Shown: one piece after another, positions 26,049-33,625 of the stretch
How the letters are laid out: every line of letters begins with the position of its first letter
Position numbering within the stretch: the stretch's first letter is position 1
NCBI RefSeq assembly: GCF_001676705.1
Contig: NZ_CP016170.1
Coordinates: 868,001-932,000 of the forward strand
Length of the DNA: 64,000 nt
From: Bordetella bronchialis
GTDB lineage: Bacteria; Pseudomonadota; Gammaproteobacteria; Burkholderiales; Burkholderiaceae_B
Direction: 5' to 3'
The notes under the pieces: model-generated
Told to the model about the DNA's origin: nothing
Seen by the model: the letters and a program-made list of their open reading frames with translations, nothing else
Databases searched by the model: none
Made by a program: the position numbers and the translations under genes

Positions 26049-26104
26049 TCCCTGACCGGGAGGACCCTGACGGGAGGACCCTGACCGGGCGTCCCTGACC
26101 GGGC
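26049..26104. repeat. Short tandem repeats between convergent genes
   Basis: About four imperfect copies of a 13-15 base unit with core CCCTGACCGGG (units begin near 26049, 26062, 26077 and 26091) fill the gap between the SDR stop and the GntR-gene stop. Unit spacing is irregular, and one copy lacks a C. It is likely a slippage-prone spacer; no promoter or hairpin function is evident. Confidence 0.7.
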
Positions 26105-26110
26105 GTCCCT

Positions 26111-26875
26111 TCAGTGATCCTGCATCAGCAATTGCCGCGCGTTGGGCGGTATGTAGGCGTGCTGGAAGTAGATGGCCTCGCCGTTCTGGTCCGCGGCCAC
26201 GATGTCGAGCCGCACGCCCACGGTGTTGCGCGGCAGCTTCAAGGCCTGGACGACGAAGGGCGGCAGCTTGGCCACGCTCATGCGCTCCGTATATGACGCC
26301 GTCGGCTGGCCATACTTGCGCGCCAGCAGGTCCTTGAAGCTGACGCCGTTCAGTTCGGCAAGATTGACCGACGTCAGTTCGGGAAAGCGGCTGCTGTTGA
26401 AGTAGATCCGCACGTACAGCGAGAACTCGTTATTGATCGAGAATTCGCGGTCGATACAGGTGATGTTCTCGGTCTTCAGCAGCTCGGTCCACGGGCCGTA
26501 GTCCTCCACCGCGTAGCGTTTCAGCACGTTGGTGTAGATAGGCAATATGCCTTCGCCCGTGTCGTCGATGAAACGGAAATGCTGGAACGGCCCGCCCATG
26601 GGATACCGGCGCTTGGCCACGTAGGTGCCCGCGCCGTGGCGCCGCACCAGCACGCCTTCGTCCACCAGCATACGCAGCGCCCGCTGCACCGTTCCCAGGC
26701 TCAGCCCCGTCGCTTCCACCAGCATGTCCTCCGGCGGCAGTTGCTGGCCGGGTTCCCATTGCCCGCCGGAGATCTCCTGGGCGAGCGCATTCTTCAGTTG
26801 CAGATATTTGGGCAGTCCCTCCGGACCGGCAAGGCGGATGCGAGGCAGGGAGCGGGAAGCAGCATTTTTTGGCAT
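26111..26875 (-). CDS. GntR-family (HutC/UTRA type) transcriptional regulator
   Basis: A 254-residue regulator with an N-terminal GntR winged helix (LPKYLQLKNALAQEISGGQWEPGQQLPPEDMLVEATGLSLGTVQRALRMLVDEGVLVRRHGAGTYV). A UTRA effector domain follows (residues about 100-250), of the chorismate-lyase fold that binds small acids or sugars. It is divergent from the catabolic operon beginning at 27095. A perfect palindrome lies at 27041-27058 between them, so it very probably represses that operon. Confidence 0.93.
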   Translation of the reverse strand: MPKNAASRSLPRIRLAGPEGLPKYLQLKNALAQEISGGQWEPGQQLPPEDMLVEATGLSLGTVQRALRMLVDEGVLVRRHGAGTYVAKRRYPMGGPFQHFRFIDDTGEGILPIYTNVLKRYAVEDYGPWTELLKTENITCIDREFSINNEFSLYVRIYFNSSRFPELTSVNLAELNGVSFKDLLARKYGQPTASYTERMSVAKLPPFVVQALKLPRNTVGVRLDIVAADQNGEAIYFQHAYIPPNARQLLMQDH

Positions 26876-27011
26876 CGCGACAGTTTATCTCCAAGCCGTT
26901 ACATGGACCGGGGGGCAGCCGCCGCGTGATCGTGCGCCTACGGCCAGGGCGCCGCGCCCACCGGTCGTCGGGCGGCCAGCTCGCTTGCCGCGGTTTTTTC
27001 ATCGGCGCCCG

Positions 27012-27040
27012 TTGACAGCGCGGAAGCTTTGCAAGACACT
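27012..27040 (+). promoter_or_regulatory. Candidate sigma-70 promoter of the catabolic operon
   Basis: A perfect -35 box TTGACA at 27012-27017 is followed after 17 bases by GACACT (27035-27040), a weak -10 match. The palindrome at 27041-27058 would then overlay the transcription start, a classic repressor arrangement. The poor -10 keeps the confidence modest. Confidence 0.4.
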
Positions 27041-27058
27041 TAGTCCTATATAGGACTA
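27041..27058. promoter_or_regulatory. Perfect 18-bp palindrome, likely GntR-type operator
   Basis: TAGTCCTAT followed directly by ATAGGACTA is a perfect self-complementary 18-mer, and strikingly AT-rich for this genome. It lies 36 bp before the first gene of the operon and 165 bp before the divergent GntR gene. UTRA-type GntR regulators bind palindromes of this size, so this is a strong operator candidate. Confidence 0.7.
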
Positions 27059-27094
27059 TAGTAATTCAAATTTCCCCCACCAACGGAACGCGCA

Positions 27095-28204
27095 ATGAAG
27101 ATCGTCGACGTCACGCTCACCCTGTTCGCCTGGGACGACATCCCGCCCACCAGCTATGCCGCGCATACGGGCAAGTTCGCCGGGTCCAGCAAGATCGGCC
27201 TGCTCAAGATCGAGACCGACGAAGGCATCACGGGCCATGCCTTCCTGGGATCCGCCTACTACGGCGGGGACCTGGACGGCCCCAACCTGATCAAGTACCT
27301 GAAACCCATCCTGATGGGCGAGGATCCGCTGGACCGGGAGCGCCTGAACCAGGCCCTGTGGCGCCGTTCGCGCACCACCACCGTGCGCACCATAGGCGCC
27401 TGCGACGTGGCCCTGTGGGACATCTGCGGAAAGGCGGCGGGCATGCCCATCCACCGCCTGCTCGGCTCCTACCGCGATCGCGTCAAGGCCTATGCCAGCT
27501 CCATGATCCTGGACAGCCCGCAGGCCTATGCGGAGGAAGCCCTGCACTACAAGTCGCTGAACTGGGCGGCCTACAAAATCCATCCGCCCCATCCCTGGCA
27601 GCAGGACATCAAGGTATGCAAGGCCGTGCGCGAGGCGGTGGGAGACGACTACCTGGTCATGCTGGACGCGGCCTGGAGCTATCAGTATCCGGAGGCCGTG
27701 CGCGTGGGCCGCGCGCTGCAGGAGCTGAATTACTACTGGTACGAAGACCCCCTGCACGACGCCGATGTGTACAACTATGTGAAGCTGAAGCAGCAGCTGC
27801 ACATCCCCATCATGGCAACGGAATTCCCGGCGGCGGGCCTGGACTCCTACGCGCCGTGGGTGCTGCAGCAGGCCACGGATTTCCTGCGCGGCGACGTCGC
27901 CCTGAAAGGCGGCATCACGACCATGATGAAGACGGCGCACCTGGCGGAATCCTTCCGCATGAACTACGAAGTGCATCACGGCGGGAATTCGCTGAACAAT
28001 GTGGCGGGCCTGCATGTGATCATGGCCTTGAAGAACACCGAGTTCTTCGAGGTATTGCTGCCGGACGGCGCGCAGAAGTACGGCCTGGCGACGGACATCC
28101 AGGCCGATGCCGACGGTTATGTGTACGCGCCCACCGGCCCCGGCCTGGGCGCGGATATCGACTTCGACCTGATCGAGCGGAAACGGGTCGCCGTCCTGTC
28201 ATAG
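27095..28204 (+). CDS. Enolase-superfamily (mandelate racemase/muconate lactonizing) enzyme
   Basis: A 369-residue protein with the N-terminal capping domain and a barrel carrying K-x-H (AYKIHPPHP), a metal Asp in VMLDAAWSY, Glu in WYEDPL and Glu in MATEFP, plus a His in YEVHHGGNS. That set supports Mg2+-dependent proton abstraction next to a carboxylate, as in acid-sugar dehydratases. It is the first gene of a five-gene operon with a Bug receptor, a FAH-fold enzyme, a 2-hydroxyacid dehydrogenase and a second enolase-superfamily gene. The exact substrate cannot be read from sequence. Confidence 0.9.
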   Translation: MKIVDVTLTLFAWDDIPPTSYAAHTGKFAGSSKIGLLKIETDEGITGHAFLGSAYYGGDLDGPNLIKYLKPILMGEDPLDRERLNQALWRRSRTTTVRTIGACDVALWDICGKAAGMPIHRLLGSYRDRVKAYASSMILDSPQAYAEEALHYKSLNWAAYKIHPPHPWQQDIKVCKAVREAVGDDYLVMLDAAWSYQYPEAVRVGRALQELNYYWYEDPLHDADVYNYVKLKQQLHIPIMATEFPAAGLDSYAPWVLQQATDFLRGDVALKGGITTMMKTAHLAESFRMNYEVHHGGNSLNNVAGLHVIMALKNTEFFEVLLPDGAQKYGLATDIQADADGYVYAPTGPGLGADIDFDLIERKRVAVLS

Positions 28205-28244
28205 GCGATCCGCCGCCACGAGATAACAAAACAAGGAGGAAGAC

Positions 28245-29213
28245 ATGCGCACGTTCAAACAGGGCATGGCCGCGGCGCTGCTGGCGGCACTGGCGATCTG
28301 CCCGGCGGCCGCCAGGGCCGCCTGGCCCGAGCACAATATCAACATCGTGGTCCCGTTCGCCGCCGGAGGCAGCACGGATATCGTCGCGCGCATATTGGCG
28401 CGCGACCTGGGCAAGGCGCTGGGGCAGCCCGTGGTCGTGGAGAACAAGCCGGGCGCCAGCGGCAATATCGCGGGCGACTATGTGGCCCGGTCCGCCCCGG
28501 ACGGCTACACGCTGTTCATGGGCACCAGCACGTCCATCGCCAATATCGCGCTGTTCAAGAAGCTGCCCTTCGACATCCTGAAGGATTTCATTCCGGTCTC
28601 GCAGATCGCCAATACGCCGCTGGTGCTGGTGGCCAACAACAACCTGCCGGCCAACGACGTGTCGGACCTGATCAAGCTGGCCAAGGAACGGCCGGGCCAG
28701 TTGAACTACGGTTCCGGCGGTCCGGGCACCTCCCAGCACCTGGGCGGCGTCATGTTCGCCAAGCTCGCCAAGGTGGAAATGACCCATGTGCCCTACAAGG
28801 GCGCTGCGCCGGCCATGTCGGACGTCATCGGCGGGAACATCCAGATCATGTTCGCGCCGCTGATCGACGCGCTGACGTTCATACGCAGCGGCAAGGTGAA
28901 GGCCCTGGGTATTACCACCAGCAAGCCGGCCCCCCAGATACCCGACGTGCCGCCCATCGCCAAGACGCTGCCGGGTTTCGACATATCGACCTGGAACGCG
29001 GTGTTCGTCCCGGCCAAGACGCCGCCCGCGGTGGTGGACGCGCTTTCCCGGCACATCGTCACCGTCACCCGCAGCCCGGAAATGCGGCAGGCCATCGAAA
29101 ACCAGGGGTCGGAGGCGGTGGGCAGCACGCCGCAGGAATTCAAGACTTTCCTGGATCGCGAAGTCGTGCTGTGGAAAGACCTGGTCCAGTCCTCCGGCGC
29201 TTCCGCCGATTGA
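28245..29213 (+). CDS. Bug/TctC-type periplasmic binding protein
   Basis: A 322-residue receptor with a signal peptide (MRTFKQG then Ala/Leu-rich, cleavage near AARAAW) and the Bug signatures VPFAAGGSTDIVARIL, GQPVVVENKPGASGNIA, SAPDGYTLFMG and HVPYKGAAPAMSDVIGGNIQ. The Asp in the GGSTD loop is the usual carboxylate-contact position in this family. The ATG at 28245 has AAGGAGGA. As the second gene of the operon it likely captures the acid degraded by its neighbours. No TctA/TctB genes are nearby. Confidence 0.93.
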   Translation: MRTFKQGMAAALLAALAICPAAARAAWPEHNINIVVPFAAGGSTDIVARILARDLGKALGQPVVVENKPGASGNIAGDYVARSAPDGYTLFMGTSTSIANIALFKKLPFDILKDFIPVSQIANTPLVLVANNNLPANDVSDLIKLAKERPGQLNYGSGGPGTSQHLGGVMFAKLAKVEMTHVPYKGAAPAMSDVIGGNIQIMFAPLIDALTFIRSGKVKALGITTSKPAPQIPDVPPIAKTLPGFDISTWNAVFVPAKTPPAVVDALSRHIVTVTRSPEMRQAIENQGSEAVGSTPQEFKTFLDREVVLWKDLVQSSGASAD

Positions 29214-29234
29214 CCGCGGCGGAGCTCGATAGCC

Positions 29235-30119
29235 ATGCGTTTCGTTACCTTCGAACACCAGGGCCAGGTCCGCGCCGGCGCGCTGTGGCCGCCGGCCGGC
29301 CAGCCGGAGCACGTCATCGACGGCGCGCACCCGGCCCGCCCCGCCCCGCTGCAGCCGCTGGCGGCCTCGATGCAGGCGTGGATCGAGGCCGGCCTGGTGG
29401 CGCTTTCCCGGGCGCTGAAAGCGTCGCCGCCCGCGGCATCCTGCCTGTTGCCCTTGTCGGGGGTGCGCCTGCTGGCGCCCTTGCCCAGCCCCGGCAAGAT
29501 CGTCGGCGCGGCGTTCAATTACCTGGATGCGCTGGCGGCCGGCAACCGGCCGCTGCCGGAGGAGCCCGTGCTTTTCGTCAAGTCGCGCGCGACGGTCGTC
29601 GGTCCCGATGCGCCCATCCGGCTCATCCCCGGCAACCAGGTGACCTACGAGGCCGAACTGGCGGCCGTCATCGGCAAGCCGGCATTGCGCGTCCATCGCG
29701 ATGATGCCACGGCCCATGTCTGCGGCTATGCCATCTTCAACGACGTGAGCTATACGAATATGGTGCGCGAGGATTGCGGTTTCGTGCGCGGCAAGAACCA
29801 GGCGACTTCCGGGCCGCTGGGGCCGTGGATCGTTTCCGCCGACGACATCGCGGACCCGCACGATCTGGCCGTGGAACTGGATGTCGACGGCGTCGCGCTG
29901 CAAGCCTCCAATACATCGCAGATGCTGTTCCGCATCGACGAGCTGGTGGCGCATGCGTCGGCCCGCATGCCGCTGGACGTGGGCGACATCATCGCCACCG
30001 GCACGCCGGCGGGCGTGGCCGTGAACCACGTTCCTCCGGCCTGGCTGCGGCATGGCCAGCGCGCCACCCTGCGCATCAGCGGCCTGGGAGAACTCAGCAA
30101 CCCTATCGTGGAGATATAA
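29235..30119 (+). CDS. Fumarylacetoacetate hydrolase-fold enzyme
   Basis: A 294-residue protein with a small N-terminal domain and the FAH catalytic core: GAAFNYLDAL, EPVLFVKSRATVVGPDAPIRL, the metal-binding E-x-E in TYEAELAAVIGK, GYAIFNDVSY, and the C-terminal DVGDIIATGTPAGVA. Members hydrolyse or decarboxylate diketo acids or dehydrate 2-keto-3-deoxy sugar acids. In this operon it should act after the enolase-superfamily dehydratases. It lies 21 bp after the Bug gene. Confidence 0.92.
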   Translation: MRFVTFEHQGQVRAGALWPPAGQPEHVIDGAHPARPAPLQPLAASMQAWIEAGLVALSRALKASPPAASCLLPLSGVRLLAPLPSPGKIVGAAFNYLDALAAGNRPLPEEPVLFVKSRATVVGPDAPIRLIPGNQVTYEAELAAVIGKPALRVHRDDATAHVCGYAIFNDVSYTNMVREDCGFVRGKNQATSGPLGPWIVSADDIADPHDLAVELDVDGVALQASNTSQMLFRIDELVAHASARMPLDVGDIIATGTPAGVAVNHVPPAWLRHGQRATLRISGLGELSNPIVEI

Positions 30120-30123
30120 AGGC

Positions 30124-31140
30124 ATGGCCGCCGATACGCCAGGCCCGCGCGACGATGCGCCGACACGCGACGGAACCCCGCCGCGGGGCGGCACCGCCAT
30201 CGTCCTGCTGACCGACCCCATCCACGCCGATGAATATGCCCGCCTGTCCCGGCATGCGCGCGTCATCGTGGCGCCCGACAGCCGGCCGGATACCCTGCGC
30301 GCGCTGGTGGCCGAGGCCGACGTCCTGGTCGTGCGCTCCCGCTTGCCGGACGACATCTTCGACCATGCGAAGCGCCTGAAGGGCGTGGTCCGCCATGGCG
30401 TGGGCGTGGACCTGATTCCCATGCAGCGTGCCGATGCGCTGAAGATTCCGGTCGCCAACATGCCCGGCTCGAACACGGCGTCCGTGGTCGAGTATTGCAT
30501 CAACGCCATGTTCCACCTGTCGCGCGACATGCAGGCGCTCGCGCTGCGGGATCCGGTTGCCGACTGGGCGGGACGGCGCGCGGCCGCCGACGGCACGCTG
30601 GAGCTGAATGAGCGCACCTTGGGCATCGTGGGCGTGGGCACGATAGGCGGCGCGCTGGCGCGCGTGGCGCTGGCCCTGGGCATGAAGGTATGCGGCCTGA
30701 CCCGCCGGCCGGAAACACTGCCGGACGGCGTCGGCGCGGTGGACAAGCCCACGCTCTTCGGCCGCGCCGACGTGGTCGTCCTGGCCTGCCCGCTGACGCC
30801 GGAAACGCGCGGCATGGTCGACGCCGCGACGCTGGCCGCGATGAAGCCCGACGCCTTGCTGATCAACGTGTCGCGCGGCGCCGTGGTGGACACCGCGGCC
30901 TTGATGCAGGCCTTGCAGGCCGGCCGCCTGGGCGGCGCCGCGCTGGACGTGCACGACGTGCAGCCGATACCTGCGGATCTCTATCCGCGCGCGCTGCCCA
31001 GGCTGCTGTTGACGCCCCATGTGGCGGGCATCACCCGATCGAGCATGCGCCGCATGAGCCGCGGCACTGTGGACGAGGTGCTGCGCCTGCTGCGTGGCGA
31101 ACGCTACGCCAACCCCGTCAACCCGCAGGTATACGAATAA
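30124..31140 (+). CDS. D-2-hydroxyacid dehydrogenase family protein
   Basis: A 338-residue NAD-dependent dehydrogenase with the Rossmann motif GIVGVGTIGGALA near residue 165, catalytic Arg in INVSRGAVVD and catalytic His in LLTPHVAG. The residue that is normally the catalytic Glu (in D-V-x-x-x-E-P) is Gln here: ALDVHDVQP. The first 25 residues are a polar extension. The ATG at 30124 is 4 bp after the preceding stop. It probably interconverts a 2-keto and a 2-hydroxy acid in the pathway; the Gln may alter or lower activity. Confidence 0.9.
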   Translation: MAADTPGPRDDAPTRDGTPPRGGTAIVLLTDPIHADEYARLSRHARVIVAPDSRPDTLRALVAEADVLVVRSRLPDDIFDHAKRLKGVVRHGVGVDLIPMQRADALKIPVANMPGSNTASVVEYCINAMFHLSRDMQALALRDPVADWAGRRAAADGTLELNERTLGIVGVGTIGGALARVALALGMKVCGLTRRPETLPDGVGAVDKPTLFGRADVVVLACPLTPETRGMVDAATLAAMKPDALLINVSRGAVVDTAALMQALQAGRLGGAALDVHDVQPIPADLYPRALPRLLLTPHVAGITRSSMRRMSRGTVDEVLRLLRGERYANPVNPQVYE

Positions 31141-31159
31141 TCGCCACACGCAGACCGCC

Positions 31160-32302
31160 ATGAAGATTACGCAGATCCGTGCCTATCCCGTTTCCGTTCC
31201 CGTGCCCCCCGACAAATCCGTCACCCTGGGCATAGGCCGCAGCGTCAAGCGCGACGCCGTGCTGGTGCGCGTCGACACCGACGACGGCCGGGTGGGTTGG
31301 GGCGAGGCGCACCATGGCCGCTGCCCCGGCGCCATCGCCAGGCTGATCGATACCACGATGCGCGAACTGGTCCTGGGCATGGATGCCATGGACGTTTCCG
31401 GCGTGTGGGCGCGCGTGTACAAGATGCAGATCGGCAGCCATGGCATGGGCACCGCCGCCGCGCTGGCGCTCAGCGGCCTGGACCTGGCCCTATGGGACCT
31501 GCGCTGCCAGGCGGCCGGCTTGCCGCTGTATGCCCTGCTGGGCGGCAGGAACCGGCCCGTCAAGGCCTACGCCGGCGGCATATCGCTGGGATGGCAGGCC
31601 CCCGAGTCCCTGGCCGAAGAGGCCCGTCGCTATGTGGAGCAGGGCTACCGGGCCGTGAAGCTGCGCGTCGGCGACACGGTGGGCCGCGATATCGCCCGGG
31701 TCGCGGCCGTGCGCCAGGCGCTGGGCGACGATATCGATATCCTGGTGGACGCCAACACCAGCTACACGCTGGACGACGTCAGGCGCGTCATGCCGGCCTA
31801 CGACGAGCTGCGCGTGGGTTGGCTGGAAGAACCTTTTCCCGCCGACGACCTGGCCCTGTACCGCCGCGCCGCCGGGCTGGGCCGCACCCCGCTGGCGGCG
31901 GGGGAAAACCACTACACCCGCTACGAATTCGATCCGCTGCTGGCGTCGGAAGCGATAGGGTTCGCGCAGCCGGACCTGTCCAAGGCCGGCGGCATCACGG
32001 AGTGCCTGAAGATCGCGGCCATCGCGGGCGCGCGGCGCATCGCCATCCATCCGCATACGTCCGCCACCGCCATCAACATGGCGACGTCCATCGGCTTCCT
32101 GTGCGGCATCGACAACCCCGGCTATTTCGAGGCCGACCTGACGCCGTACAACCCTTTCCGGGACGACATGACGGACCAGCCGCCCTATGTCCTGGATGCC
32201 GACGGCTGCGTGCGGGCGCTGGAAGGGGTGGGCATAGGCCTGCGCATCGATCCGGCCTTCATCGCCGCCCATCCCCTGATCGAAGGACCGTGCTACGTCT
32301 AG
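31160..32302 (+). CDS. Second enolase-superfamily (mandelate racemase/MLE) enzyme
   Basis: A 380-residue paralogue-level relative of the operon's first enzyme. Landmarks are AVKLRVGD (Lys in the K-x-R position), the metal ligands in ILVDANTSYTLDD, GWLEEPFPADD and LAAGENHYTRYEF, PDLSKAGGITE, and a His in IHPHTSATAIN. It differs enough from the 27095 protein to suggest another substrate or stereochemistry. The ATG at 31160 is 19 bp after the dehydrogenase. Its stop shares the four bases CTAG (32299-32302) with the stop of a convergent gene. Confidence 0.9.
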   Translation: MKITQIRAYPVSVPVPPDKSVTLGIGRSVKRDAVLVRVDTDDGRVGWGEAHHGRCPGAIARLIDTTMRELVLGMDAMDVSGVWARVYKMQIGSHGMGTAAALALSGLDLALWDLRCQAAGLPLYALLGGRNRPVKAYAGGISLGWQAPESLAEEARRYVEQGYRAVKLRVGDTVGRDIARVAAVRQALGDDIDILVDANTSYTLDDVRRVMPAYDELRVGWLEEPFPADDLALYRRAAGLGRTPLAAGENHYTRYEFDPLLASEAIGFAQPDLSKAGGITECLKIAAIAGARRIAIHPHTSATAINMATSIGFLCGIDNPGYFEADLTPYNPFRDDMTDQPPYVLDADGCVRALEGVGIGLRIDPAFIAAHPLIEGPCYV

Positions 32303-32661
32303 GACAGGCGCGGCTTGCCGAGGGCAAAGGACGCGCGCTGGATGCGCCCGTCCACCACCTCGTACACGCATAGCATTTCCATGGTCCCCACGCCCTCCGG
32401 GAAGTTGCGCGTGACCACCTCCAGGTCCGTGACGATGTTGTCCATGACGGTGCGGGCCAGCAGGCGCGCATGCAGGTCCGGTTCGGCCAATCGCGCGGCA
32501 AACCGCGCGCGCATGGCCTCGTGGCCCTTGGCCAGCAGGGGGCCGTGCAGCGCATATTGCTCGGCGTCCGGCGCATAGGCCTGCAGCAGCGCATCCAGGT
32601 CCTTGGCGTTGTAGGCATCCAGCTGCTTCTGGACGACGGCGGCGGGGGAGTCTTGCGTCAT
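32299..32661 (-). CDS. SnoaL/NTF2-fold protein
   Basis: A 120-residue single-domain protein of the SnoaL-like (NTF2) fold. It has an N-terminal helix (AAVVQKQLDAYNAKDLDALLQAYAPDAEQY), then a GHEAMRARFAARL segment and beta strands (VTDLEVVTRNFPEGVGTMEMLCVYEVVDGRIQRASF). Such proteins are cyclases, isomerases or ligand-binding accessory factors; nothing here fixes the substrate. It is convergent with the last gene of the catabolic operon and probably unrelated to it. Confidence 0.8.
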   Translation of the reverse strand: MTQDSPAAVVQKQLDAYNAKDLDALLQAYAPDAEQYALHGPLLAKGHEAMRARFAARLAEPDLHARLLARTVMDNIVTDLEVVTRNFPEGVGTMEMLCVYEVVDGRIQRASFALGKPRLS

Positions 32662-32793
32662 GTCGCGGTACCCTGGGGTTGAAAGGCCGTTAGCTTAAGG
32701 GATCCGCCTCGTTCGCCGGAAGCCGGGCGCGACACGCTCGCGCACCGGCCGCCCGGATACACTCGGGCGGTCATACCTGCTTGGGGAAAAGAA

Positions 32794-32961
32794 ATGGACG
32801 CGCCCGCACTATCCATAGGCCTGGTGCTGTATCCGCGGCTGACGCAGCTGGACCTGACCGGGCCCGCCGAAGTGTTCTGTGACCGCCGGGGCTGCGTCCC
32901 GGGGCATGCCATGCGCCGCCACCGCGATGCCGGGCGCGGTCGCCTCAGGCCATCAGGCTGA
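32794..32961 (+). pseudogene. Remnant of a DJ-1/PfpI (isonitrile-hydratase-like) gene
   Basis: From the ATG at 32794 the translation LSIGLVLYPRLTQLDLTGPAEVF matches the N-terminal start of DJ-1/PfpI proteins of the isonitrile-hydratase type, normally about 200-230 residues. After some 30 residues the likeness stops and the frame ends at 32961, inside the convergent HpxZ-type gene. A GGGGAAAAG stretch precedes the ATG. The body of the gene is missing, so this is a 5' fragment left by a deletion. Confidence 0.65.
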
Positions 32962-33319
32962 CATGTGCCGCCACCACGCGCCAGCCGGCCGGCGTGCGCA
33001 TCCAGGTCTGGCTCTGGCGCCCGATGCGGGGCGAGCCGGCGCGGCGGAACTCGATGTTCGCGGTGGCGAAATCGCGGCCGTAGGTCGTGATGGCCGTGCG
33101 CAGGACTTCGCGCTCCAGGCCCTGGCCGGGGCGGGCCGCGCGGAAGGCGCGGATTGCCTCGTAGCCATACAGGTTTTCCGTGGCGCCGTAGCGCAGGGTG
33201 TGCGGGCTGTCCCAGAACAGCTCGTCTAGCACCGCCACATCGTTGTGCGTCAATGCCTGCTCGTAGCGCGCAAACTGCGCCTGGATTTCCGCGAGTACGT
33301 CGGGAAGGTTGATGTCCAT
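32945..33319 (-). CDS. HpxZ/AtzH-type NTF2-fold protein (DUF3225)
   Basis: A 124-residue protein with the strongly conserved family text [70 protein letters not shown], and [23 protein letters not shown]. In other bacteria HpxZ accompanies the oxalurate amidohydrolase HpxW/AtzF-like genes; none is present here, so this copy stands alone. The fold is NTF2/SnoaL-like. The ATG at 33319 matches the family start. Its 3' end overlaps the PfpI remnant. Confidence 0.9.
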   Translation of the reverse strand: MDINLPDVLAEIQAQFARYEQALTHNDVAVLDELFWDSPHTLRYGATENLYGYEAIRAFRAARPGQGLEREVLRTAITTYGRDFATANIEFRRAGSPRIGRQSQTWMRTPAGWRVVAAHVSLMA

Positions 33320-33625
33320 CGGGTGTTTCCAGAAGATCGGGTGACGGGGGCGCCTTGCCGGCCTGGGCCGGCACCGCGGCCCTTCGTGGCGCGGCGGCCC
33401 AGTTGTACACCGATTCGGCCCGCCTGTGCCGCGCACGCCTGGCAACAGGCAGGGAGGATGCCGGCGTGGCGGCGCGGGGTTTCGCGCTAGAAAAACTGAC
33501 CTGCGTGGGCAATTTATATCGGTTGTCCCCCGCCGCGCCCGCTGGATATCCTGTCGCGAAGATGGCGCAACTGGCTGGCGTGCCTCGCTTTGCTTCCCCG
33601 ATGCCTGCCGACCTTCGGACCGACT
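33320..33625. other. 306-bp intergenic stretch with divergent promoters
   Basis: The gap between the HpxZ-type gene (minus) and the DMT transporter (plus) contains no convincing open frame. The only notable part is an AT-richer patch (about 33508-33525, GCAATTTATATCGGTTG) that may hold promoter elements for one or both genes. No repeats were seen. Confidence 0.5.

Noticed and set aside
27047-27052. TATATA as a -10 box for the TTGACA at 27012
   Set aside because: The spacer would be 29 bases, far from the 16-18 needed; the sequence is better explained as the centre of the palindrome.
28020-30893. A 957-codon open frame on the minus strand opposite the catabolic operon
   Set aside because: It runs antisense through four well-supported genes, its translation has no recognisable domain, and long antisense frames are expected in very GC-rich DNA.
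32879-33229. A 116-codon plus-strand frame as continuation of the PfpI remnant
   Set aside because: Its translation does not resemble the PfpI fold in any frame and lies antisense to the HpxZ-type gene; the remnant appears truncated by deletion, not by a simple frameshift.
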